This document shows positions 35,108 to 42,211 of a stretch of 64,000 bases of DNA, piece by piece (position 1 is the first letter of the stretch; every line of letters starts with the position of its first letter). The stretch is from JAJEFO01 sp965208685. Lineage in GTDB: Bacteria; Pseudomonadota; Alphaproteobacteria; Rhodobacterales; Rhodobacteraceae. The stretch covers positions 248,001-312,000 of the forward strand of contig CBDBPL010000007.1 of the NCBI GenBank assembly GCA_965208685.1, read 5' to 3'. The translations under genes and the position numbers were made by a program. The notes under the pieces are model-generated. The model worked only from the letters and a program-made list of their open reading frames with translations, had not been told where the DNA came from and ran no database searches.

Positions 35108-36280
35108 GTGAACAAAATCGTTGCCTTGGCCGCCTTTTTCCTTGGCGCCCCGCCTGTCGGTGCCCAGCCATGCGGCGGACCGTTAGACGCGTTTCTTGAA
35201 GGCATCAGGGACGAGGCAATAGGAAACGGCCATTCCGAGCAGGTAATCGATCGCTTCCTTGAACGCGTGGCCCTTGACCCGAAGGTCATCCGGGCTGACC
35301 GGGCGCAGGGGATATTCCAGATTCCATTCATCGAGTTTTCCGGGCGCCTGATCAGTCAGCACAGGCTTCATCATGGATCGGAGAACGCCAAGAAATGGGC
35401 GCATGTTTTTGACCGAATCGAACGCGAGTACGGCGTTTCCCGAGGCGTCCTGCTTGCGTTCTGGGGCTTCGAGACCGACTTCGGCGTCGTTCAGGGTGAT
35501 TTCAACACGGTCAACTCGCTAGTCACGCTTGCCCATGACTGCAGGCGACCGGAACTGTTCCGACCTCAGGTCCTGGCCGCGATCGAACTGTTCGAGCGAG
35601 GCGGCCTGGATCCCGTCAACACGACGGGCGCTTGGGCCGGCGAAATCGGAATGGTCCAGATGCTGCCCGAAGACATTCTTCTCAATGGTGTCGACGCTGA
35701 TGGTGACGGAAAGATCGACTTGAAAGGCTCCCCTGTGGACGCCCTGGTTTCCGGTGCCAGAATGCTCATCAATCTCGGCTGGCGAAGGAACCAGCCCTGG
35801 ATGCAGGAAGTCCGGATGCCGAAGCGCTTCGACTGGTCCGAGACCGGATTCGAGAACTGGAAGCGCGCGTCTGACTGGGTGGCGGCCGGGGTCAGGCCGA
35901 GATCTGGAAGGCTGGCCGCGCCGAATCTTGAAGCGGCGATATTGCTGCCCCAGGGCCGGAACGGGCCCGCCTTCATGATCTATCCGAACTTCAACGTTTT
36001 CCTGGAGTGGAACAAGAGCTTCGTCTACGTCATCACTGCCGCCCATTTCGCGATGCGCCTTGAAGGGGCGCCGGTCTACGATGCGGGTGAGCCTGACACG
36101 GCGCTTGACGAGGACCAGGTCAAGGCACTGCAGGAACGCCTCGAAGCTCGCGGCCATGATGTGGGCGGAATAGACGGCATCATCGGTGCCAAGACCCGCA
36201 GCGCGGTGCAGAAGGAACAGGTGCGCTTCGGCCTGCCGGCGGATGCCTGGCCGACGTTGGAGCTTCTCGACCTGCTCTGA
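35108..36280 (+). CDS. Lytic murein transglycosylase, MltB family
   Basis: 390 residues. It cleaves peptidoglycan glycan strands, forming 1,6-anhydro ends. After a signal peptide (VNKIVALAAFFLGAPPVGAQ) the catalytic domain shows GVLLAFWGFETDFGVVQGDF, in which E of GFETDFG is the predicted catalytic acid. A C-terminal peptidoglycan-binding domain follows (LQERLEARGHDVGGIDGIIG). GTG 35108 is preferred because GGAGG lies 9 bases upstream; ATG 35084 has no spacing from its GGAGG. Confidence 0.92.
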   Translation: MNKIVALAAFFLGAPPVGAQPCGGPLDAFLEGIRDEAIGNGHSEQVIDRFLERVALDPKVIRADRAQGIFQIPFIEFSGRLISQHRLHHGSENAKKWAHVFDRIEREYGVSRGVLLAFWGFETDFGVVQGDFNTVNSLVTLAHDCRRPELFRPQVLAAIELFERGGLDPVNTTGAWAGEIGMVQMLPEDILLNGVDADGDGKIDLKGSPVDALVSGARMLINLGWRRNQPWMQEVRMPKRFDWSETGFENWKRASDWVAAGVRPRSGRLAAPNLEAAILLPQGRNGPAFMIYPNFNVFLEWNKSFVYVITAAHFAMRLEGAPVYDAGEPDTALDEDQVKALQERLEARGHDVGGIDGIIGAKTRSAVQKEQVRFGLPADAWPTLELLDLL

Positions 36281-36300
36281 TTGCTCCCGAGCGCTGATCG

Positions 36301-36325
36301 CGGCCGGCCACGCCTGGGCCGGCCG
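36301..36325. terminator. Bidirectional terminator-like hairpin
   Basis: CGGCCGGCC-ACGCCTG-GGCCGGCCG, a perfect 9-bp stem, between the converging mltB-like gene and the taurine aminotransferase gene. No T-tract, but the position and strength fit a shared terminator. Confidence 0.65.
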
Positions 36326-36365
36326 GAAGCATGTGACCCGTCTGCAGTTCTGTCCCGGGTGGATC

Positions 36366-37739
36366 TCAGGAGAATGTCCGGGTCAGCGCCTTGTCCACTG
36401 CAGCGGTGATCCGGTCGATGTCGTCGGCCGTCGAGACAAGCGGGGGCGAGAAGCAGAGCGTGTTGTTGAGCCCGGGCAACGAGCGGTTGGTAGCGCCGAT
36501 GAGGACGCCGTGTGCCGCACAGTCCGCGACGACTGCCAGGACCTTCTTTTCGTCGACCGGATCCTTGGTCAAGCGGTCGACAACGAGTTCGGCCCCGCAG
36601 AACAGCCCCTTGCCGCGCACGTCGCCTATGACACGGTGCCGCTCCTGAAGCGAGTGCAGGTTGTCGATAAGGCGCGCGCCCATCCGAGTGGTGTTGTCGA
36701 GGAGTTCCTCTTCCTCGATGATCGCGACGTTCTCGAGCGCTGCAGCCGGTCCGGCGGTGCAGCCGCCAAATGTCGAAATGTCGCGGAAATAGTTCATGGG
36801 ATCGTCCGCATCGTCCTTGAACATCGCAAAGACCTCATCGGTCGTGACCATGCAGGCGATCGCGGCATAGCCCGAGGCCACGCCCTTGGCCATGGTCACG
36901 AAGTCGGGCTTGACGCCGAAGTGCTGGTAGCCGAACCAGGTTCCGGTGCGTCCGACGCCGCAGACGACCTCGTCGATATGGAGGAGGACGTCATGCTTCC
37001 TGCAGATTTCCTGAATCCGTTCCCAGTATCCTTCCGGGGGCGGTATGACCCCCCCGCCGGCGGTAACGGGTTCCAGGCACAGCGCGCCCACGGTGTCGGG
37101 GCCCTCGCGAAGTATGACCTCTTCGACCTGGTCGGCCGCCCACTCGCCGTAGTTTTCGGTTTCGACCTGGGCGCGGTATTCGAGACAGTGCGGCACTTCC
37201 ACGAAGCCGGGCGTGAAGGGGCCGTACTGGGCATTCCGCTCGGGCTGGCCGCCGGCGGAAAGGCAGGCGATCGTCGTGCCGTGATAGTCGCGTTCACGAA
37301 AGAGGATCTTGTGCTTCTTGCCGCCGTATTCCTTGTGCGCGATCTGGCGGACCATCTTGAAGACTTTCTCGTTCGCCTCGGAACCGGAATTTGCGTAGTA
37401 AACGCGCGTCAGGCCGGGCAGCAGCCCGGTCAGCTTCCTTGCGAAATTCGCGCCGGGGATCGAGCCGGCACTGCCCGAGAAATAAGGAATCTGGACGAGC
37501 TGGTCTCGGATGGCGTTGGCAATGCGCTCGCGGCCATATCCGACGTTGACGGTCCACACGCCGCCCGAGACGGCGTCGATGTACTCGCTGCCAGCCGCGT
37601 CCCAGACGCGCACGCCCTTGCCTTCGACCATGACGCGGGGATCGGTTGTCTCCAGGGGCTTGTGCTGAATCAGGTGATGCCAGATGTGCGCGCGGTCGGC
37701 TTCGATCACGTCGGCGAGGTCGTTCGGAACAATGTTCAT
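36366..37739 (-). CDS. tpa: Taurine:pyruvate aminotransferase
   Basis: 457-residue class III PLP aminotransferase. It closely follows Rhodobacteraceae Tpa proteins: DLADVIEADRAHIWHHLIQH near the start, VSGGVWTVNVGYGRERIAN, YYANSGSEANEKVFKMVRQI, LLHIDEVVCGVGRTGTWFGY and FVTMAKGVASGYAAIA (PLP lysine). Tpa converts taurine and pyruvate to sulfoacetaldehyde and alanine. ATG 37739 is used; the frame runs upstream into duplicated tlpA sequence. No xsc, pta or taurine transporter is in the window. Confidence 0.9.
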   Translation of the reverse strand: MNIVPNDLADVIEADRAHIWHHLIQHKPLETTDPRVMVEGKGVRVWDAAGSEYIDAVSGGVWTVNVGYGRERIANAIRDQLVQIPYFSGSAGSIPGANFARKLTGLLPGLTRVYYANSGSEANEKVFKMVRQIAHKEYGGKKHKILFRERDYHGTTIACLSAGGQPERNAQYGPFTPGFVEVPHCLEYRAQVETENYGEWAADQVEEVILREGPDTVGALCLEPVTAGGGVIPPPEGYWERIQEICRKHDVLLHIDEVVCGVGRTGTWFGYQHFGVKPDFVTMAKGVASGYAAIACMVTTDEVFAMFKDDADDPMNYFRDISTFGGCTAGPAAALENVAIIEEEELLDNTTRMGARLIDNLHSLQERHRVIGDVRGKGLFCGAELVVDRLTKDPVDEKKVLAVVADCAAHGVLIGATNRSLPGLNNTLCFSPPLVSTADDIDRITAAVDKALTRTFS

Positions 37740-37770
37740 TCGGGTGTCCTCCTGGGAATGCGGTTCGCGC

Positions 37771-38014
37771 CAGATTATCCGGATCGCCTTGATGCCGGGG
37801 ACCGGATGATCGCCCTCGCGCTTTCGCCGTACCACTCGGCGTCTCCGCGCATCAGGATGCGGGGCAGATTATCCGATTCGGGACCAGAGGGCATTGCGGT
37901 TTCGGAGAATGGATTGTTGCCTTGATGCCGGGCCACTATTTTCCACGGGATTCGGTCAGGGCCCGGATGATCGCCCTCGCGCTTTCGCCGTACCACTCGG
38001 CGTCTCCGCGCATC
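37771..38014. repeat. Partial duplication of the tlpA 3' end
   Basis: A 52-base exact direct repeat (37802-37853 and 37963-38014, offset 161) copies the region coding for MRGDAEWYGESARAIIR near the TlpA C-terminus. Two shorter matches in the same order, GCCTTGATGCCGGG (37786 and 37919) and CAGATTATCCG (37771 and 37865), show that the upstream copy is the same segment with internal deletions. The partial copy lies between the tlpA stop and the tpa start. Confidence 0.9.
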
Positions 38015-38493
38015 CGGGCGATTTCCCGGCCGTCCTTGTCAAGGATCACGGTAGCCGGAAGGCCGAGAATCCCCATGCTGCGGGCGAGGTTCTGTCTTGG
38101 ATCGAGAAAGAGCGGGAGGTTGTTGACACCTGTCTCCTGGAAGAACCTGCGGATGCCCGGAAGGGAATTGCGCCCAGTGGCAATGGTCACGACTTCGAAC
38201 CGTTCGCCGCCGAATTCGCGTTGCAGTTCCGAAAGCATGGGCATTTCCTTGCGGCAAGGGGCGCACCAGGTGGCCCAGAAGTTCACGAGCACGAACTTGC
38301 CGTTGAAGTCGGACAGCTGATGTGCGCCCCCTTCGGCGTCGGTGAAGCCGGTGTCGGGCACGGCTTTCGGTTCCGCAAAGACAAGTTTCCTCATCGTCCC
38401 CTCGCGCAGATCCTCGAGCCTGCCGGTGTCCGCGCTGGCGTGGTTTGCAGTGAGCGCGAGGCAAGTGTAGAGAACGGCGAAGAGACGGGACAT
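37936..38493 (-). CDS. tlpA: TlpA-family thiol:disulfide oxidoreductase
   Basis: 185 residues with an N-terminal signal or anchor (MSRLFAVLYTCLALTANHAS). The thioredoxin fold carries the redox motif in FVLVNFWATWCAPCRKEMPM and the cis-proline region GLPATVILDKDGREIAR. It acts in the periplasm, commonly keeping cytochrome c or copper-site cysteines reduced. GGAGGGAG lies just upstream. Its start is only 21 bases from the divergent argH start, so its promoter must lie inside argH. Confidence 0.9.
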   Translation of the reverse strand: MSRLFAVLYTCLALTANHASADTGRLEDLREGTMRKLVFAEPKAVPDTGFTDAEGGAHQLSDFNGKFVLVNFWATWCAPCRKEMPMLSELQREFGGERFEVVTIATGRNSLPGIRRFFQETGVNNLPLFLDPRQNLARSMGILGLPATVILDKDGREIARMRGDAEWYGESARAIIRALTESRGK

Positions 38494-38514
38494 TGAACTC
38501 CCTCCGGAGACCAG

Positions 38515-39903
38515 ATGACAGACGACGCGAACAAGATGTGGGGCGGACGCTTTGACGCCGGTCCGGACGCGATCATGGAAGCGATCAACGCTTCCATCGG
38601 ATTCGACCAGCGGTTGGCGCGACACGACATCGAAGGTTCGCTTGCCCACGCAGCGATGCTAGCCGCAAAGGGCATCATCACGGATAGCGATGCCAAGGCG
38701 ATCCGGGAAGGCCTGCTCACGGTGTTGTCAGAGATTGAAACCGGAGGGTTCCGGTTTCAGGCCGCGCTTGAAGACATCCACATGAACATCGAGTCGCGTC
38801 TCCAGGAATTGATCGGTGCGCCTGCGGGTCGGCTTCACACCGCTCGGAGCCGGAATGACCAGGTCGCGACCGACCTGCGGCTTTGGGTGCGGGACCAATG
38901 CGATGCCGCGATCGCGGGCATCAGGGCCCTGCAGCGGGCGCTTGTTGGCCAGGCCGAAGCGGGCGCGGACTGGGTGATGCCCGGGTTCACGCATCTTCAG
39001 ACGGCGCAGCCTGTGACGTGGGGCCATCACATGATGGCGTATGTCGAAATGCTGGAGCGCGACGCCTCCAGGCTGTCCGATTCACGGACGCGAATGAACG
39101 AGTGTCCGCTCGGGGCCTGCGCCTTGGCGGGAACTTCCTTTCCCATCGACCGGGATGCAACTGCGAGTGCGCTCGGATTTGATCGGCCGATGGCGAATTC
39201 GCTCGACGCCGTGGCAGATCGGGATTTCGCGTTGGAATTCTTGGCGGCGAGCGCCATCGTGGCAATGCATCTCAGCCGGCTGGCCGAGGAAATCGTGATC
39301 TGGTCGAGTGCGCAGTTCCGGTTCGTGGCGCTTTCGGACCGCTTTTCGACCGGCTCGTCGATCATGCCGCAGAAGAGGAACCCGGATGCAGCCGAGCTCG
39401 TGCGGGCAAAGACCGGGCGCATTCTCGGGAGCGCCGTGGGCTTGTTTACCGTCATGAAGGGCCTCGCGCTGGCTTATTCGAAGGACCTGCAGGAAGACAA
39501 GGAGCAGGTCTTCGACGCAGCGGACTCGCTGATGCTGGTGCTGGCGGCTATGGAAGGCATGGTTCGGGACATGTCTGCCGACCCGGGTGTCCTGGCCGCT
39601 GCGGCGTCGTCAGGCTTTTGCACGTCCACCGATCTCGCCGACTGGCTGGTGCGGGAGGCGGGCCTTCCCTTTCGGGAGGCACATGAGGCGACCGGCAGGC
39701 TGGTGGCGATGGCGGAGGCGGAGAACAAGGATCTGCGGGAACTGACGCTCGAACAGATGAAGTCGGTTCACAAAGCGATCGCGGAGCAAGCCCGGGACGT
39801 GCTGGGAGCGGAGAGCTCGGTTCGAAGCCGCACGTCCTTTGGCGGAACGGCACCGGAAAGAGTGCGCGAACAGGTCGCGCTGTGGCGGGAGCGGCTCTCG
39901 TGA
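38515..39903 (+). CDS. argH: Argininosuccinate lyase
   Basis: 462 residues. It splits argininosuccinate into arginine and fumarate, the last step of arginine synthesis. The fumarase/aspartase-superfamily signature GSSIMPQKRNPDAAELVRAK is present, with the conserved N-terminal MWGGRF and TARSRNDQVATDLRLW. CGGAGA lies upstream of ATG 38515. It is divergent from tlpA, a pairing I recall from other Rhodobacterales, and precedes a small lipoprotein gene. Confidence 0.97.
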   Translation: MTDDANKMWGGRFDAGPDAIMEAINASIGFDQRLARHDIEGSLAHAAMLAAKGIITDSDAKAIREGLLTVLSEIETGGFRFQAALEDIHMNIESRLQELIGAPAGRLHTARSRNDQVATDLRLWVRDQCDAAIAGIRALQRALVGQAEAGADWVMPGFTHLQTAQPVTWGHHMMAYVEMLERDASRLSDSRTRMNECPLGACALAGTSFPIDRDATASALGFDRPMANSLDAVADRDFALEFLAASAIVAMHLSRLAEEIVIWSSAQFRFVALSDRFSTGSSIMPQKRNPDAAELVRAKTGRILGSAVGLFTVMKGLALAYSKDLQEDKEQVFDAADSLMLVLAAMEGMVRDMSADPGVLAAAASSGFCTSTDLADWLVREAGLPFREAHEATGRLVAMAEAENKDLRELTLEQMKSVHKAIAEQARDVLGAESSVRSRTSFGGTAPERVREQVALWRERLS

Positions 39904-40052
39904 GTGGATTGGCATGGCTTAAGCCGATCCTGGCAGCGGGACGTCAGGACCGGACGACTGGGATCAGCGCCAGGGACAGTGCCGGCGGGATCAGTGCCGG
40001 GCTTTCGATTTCGGCGCAATCGGGCGGCCGTGGCGTGAGGGTGTTGCCGTGA
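39900..40052 (+). CDS. Possible 50-residue ORF bridging argH and the lipoprotein gene
   Basis: The frame from GTG 39900 overlaps the argH stop (GTGA) and ends in TGA at 40050-40052, which overlaps the GTG of the lipoprotein gene. The product is Gly/Ser/Ala-rich (VSGLAWLKPILAAGRQDRTT at the start) and unrecognised. Perfect coupling at both ends is notable, but the frame could be chance or simply carry ribosomes to the lipoprotein start. Confidence 0.3.
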   Translation: MSGLAWLKPILAAGRQDRTTGISARDSAGGISAGLSISAQSGGRGVRVLP

Positions 40053-40060
40053 GGGTGTTG
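40034..40060 (+). repeat. 13-bp tandem duplication at lipoprotein start
   Basis: CGTGAGGGTGTTG occurs at 40034-40046 and again at 40048-40060, a 14-base period. Both copies contain GTG-AGG-GTG-TTG. The first runs into TGA after one further codon, and the second is the actual lipoprotein start. Confidence 0.85.
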
Positions 40061-40177
40061 GCGCTTCTCCTCGTTCTGGCGCTCGGCGCATGCGGCGTGG
40101 ACGGTCCGCCACACCCGAAAGGGCAGGGCGTCAACGTGTCGGGCGAGGCAAGAATCGGCGTCGTCGGGAGGCTCTGA
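40049..40177 (+). CDS. Small lipoprotein (argH-lysA type)
   Basis: 42 residues from GTG 40049. The N-terminus MRVLALLLVLALGACGVDGP has a hydrophobic stretch followed by the lipobox LGAC, so Cys15 should be lipidated after signal peptidase II cleavage. The rest is a short polar tail (PHPKGQGVNVSGEARIGVVG). A tiny lipoprotein between argH and lysA is a recurring alphaproteobacterial feature, of the YifL/LptM-like small-lipoprotein kind, whose members assist outer-membrane assembly. The function here is inferred only. Confidence 0.75.
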   Translation: MRVLALLLVLALGACGVDGPPHPKGQGVNVSGEARIGVVGRL

Positions 40178-40303
40178 CAAACGCGAGGGACAGGTCGTCC
40201 TGTCCAGCCCGGACTTTCCCTTGTCGGTCCGGTTGGCCATGGCGGCCGCATTGTTCCGGTTTCGCTGGAACCTGAGATGTTCGGGAAATTGCCTCGCGGT
40301 TTC

Positions 40304-40753
40304 CTACGGCAGGTGAACCACCACGTTCGACTTTATCGAACTTGCAATGAAGCAGCGCTCGTGGGCGGCATGATGGAGCTCGCGGGTCTTTCCGGGTTCC
40401 GGGGCGGTTCCCGTCCAGGCGGTCTCGGGATGGAGGTCGACGCGGGAGATCCAGGGATGCGGCGCACCTTCCATGCGGCCGACGGCAGCATCGCGATAGG
40501 ATGTCGCCTGCAACCCTGCTTGTCGTGCGAGATCCAGAAACCAGAGCATGTGGCATGACGCGACCGCGGCCACGAATGCCTCTTCCGGATCGATCGCCGA
40601 GGCATCGGAAAAGGGATGCGGGACCGTAAGCGGCGATGCCGAGGCGCGGACGACGGCACCGCCGTCAAATGCCCAGTCGTGAGCCCGGGAGTAGCGGCCA
40701 CGTGCGAAGTCGCCCTCGCATGTCCAGCGAATCGAGGCCGTGTATTCGTGCAT
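40304..40753 (-). CDS. OsmC/Ohr family protein
   Basis: 149 residues from ATG 40753. OsmC fold with the first conserved cysteine in EEAFVAAVASCHMLWFLDLA (about residue 60) and the second in ERCFIASSIKSNVVVHL at the C-terminus. The two cysteines reduce organic hydroperoxides in characterised members. It lies on the opposite strand between the lipoprotein gene and lysA, interrupting an otherwise plus-strand argH-lysA run. Confidence 0.88.
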   Translation of the reverse strand: MHEYTASIRWTCEGDFARGRYSRAHDWAFDGGAVVRASASPLTVPHPFSDASAIDPEEAFVAAVASCHMLWFLDLARQAGLQATSYRDAAVGRMEGAPHPWISRVDLHPETAWTGTAPEPGKTRELHHAAHERCFIASSIKSNVVVHLP

Positions 40754-40907
40754 GGCTTGATCTTCTCGCCGGACGAAGCGGATGTCCAACGACTTCCTGA
40801 AGCGGACGCTCGTTCTGCAAAGGCTGCAATCTGCCCGCATTCCGGTCGAATGTTGCGCCGTCACGCGCATCTGATATGACGATTTGCCGGGTCTCGAGGA
40901 AACACGG

Positions 40908-42179
40908 ATGGACCATTTTCTTTATCGTGACGGCGTCTTGCACGCCGAGGACGTGCCTCTTCCCGAGATCGCGACGGAGGTGGGGACGCCGTTCTATGTC
41001 TATTCGACGGCGACACTGGAACGGCACTTCCGCCTGTTCGACGAAGGCATGGCCGGCATCGACCACCTTGTCTGCTACGCCATGAAAGCGAACTCGAACC
41101 AGGCCGTGCTCGCGGTAATGGCGCGACTTGGAGCGGGCGTCGATGTCGTGTCGGGCGGCGAGTACCGACGGGCCGTCGCGGCAGGCTTCCCGGGAGAGCG
41201 GATCGTTTTCTCGGGCGTGGGAAAGACCGCGGACGAAATGGCGCTGGCACTGTCCGGCGGCGTCCGGCAGATCAATGTCGAGAGCGAACCCGAATTGCGC
41301 AGCCTTTCCGAAGTTGCCGTTCGGCTTGGTGTGACCGCGCCGATTGCCATTCGGATCAATCCCGACGTGGATGCACGGACGCACGAGAAGATCGCGACCG
41401 GCAGGTCCGAGAACAAGTTCGGTGTTCCGATCAACCGCGCGCGAGAGATCTATGCGGAGGCCGCCGGCCTGCCGGGCCTGGATGTGACGGGCATCGACGT
41501 CCATATCGGCTCGCAGCTGACGGATCTTGGCCCCTTCCAGCGAGCCTATGAGAAGGTGGCGGAACTGGCACGTGTGCTGCGGTCCGACGGCCACGACATC
41601 CGGCGGCTGGATCTCGGGGGCGGACTGGGAATTCCCTACGAGCGATCAAATGCCGCACCGCCGCTTCCGGTCGAGTATTGCGAAGTGGTCAGGCACGCCG
41701 TCGGGGATCTGGATTGCGAAATCGAGATCGAGCCGGGGCGGCTGATCGCCGGAAACGCGGGGTTGCTGGTTGCGCGGGTCATATACGTCAAGTCCGGCGA
41801 GGATCGCGAATTCCTGATCCTGGATGCGGCAATGAACGATCTGGTTCGCCCTGCCATGTACGGCGCCCATCACGACATTGTGCCCGTGACCGAGCCCGCT
41901 CCTGGAGCCGAGCAGGCAACGTACGATGTCGTGGGTCCAGTTTGCGAAACCGGGGATACCTTCGCGCGCGGACGGAAAATGCCGCCTGTCGCGCAAGAAG
42001 ATCTCGTCGCGTTCCGCTCGGCTGGCGCTTACGGGGCGGTCATGGCATCGGAATACAATTCCAGGCCCCTGATTCCCGAGGTTTTGGTCAGCGAGAGTCG
42101 GTTTGCAGTGATCAGGCCGCGTCCGGCATTTGACGAAATGATCAATCGCGATATCATCCCGGCATGGCTCAAGGGGTAG
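40908..42179 (+). CDS. lysA: Diaminopimelate decarboxylase
   Basis: 423 residues. PLP enzyme converting meso-diaminopimelate to lysine. The PLP lysine lies in CYAMKANSNQAVLAVMAR (about residue 60). Other markers are HIGSQLTDLGPF, LDLGGGLGIPY and the substrate-binding CETGDTFARGR. GAGGAAA precedes ATG 40908. The last 16 bases overlap an alternative upstream start of the next gene, supporting co-transcription with TIGR02302. Confidence 0.96.
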   Translation: MDHFLYRDGVLHAEDVPLPEIATEVGTPFYVYSTATLERHFRLFDEGMAGIDHLVCYAMKANSNQAVLAVMARLGAGVDVVSGGEYRRAVAAGFPGERIVFSGVGKTADEMALALSGGVRQINVESEPELRSLSEVAVRLGVTAPIAIRINPDVDARTHEKIATGRSENKFGVPINRAREIYAEAAGLPGLDVTGIDVHIGSQLTDLGPFQRAYEKVAELARVLRSDGHDIRRLDLGGGLGIPYERSNAAPPLPVEYCEVVRHAVGDLDCEIEIEPGRLIAGNAGLLVARVIYVKSGEDREFLILDAAMNDLVRPAMYGAHHDIVPVTEPAPGAEQATYDVVGPVCETGDTFARGRKMPPVAQEDLVAFRSAGAYGAVMASEYNSRPLIPEVLVSESRFAVIRPRPAFDEMINRDIIPAWLKG

Positions 42180-42211
42180 GCAGGTCCTGCCCCAAGAAGG
42201 AATCAGGACCC

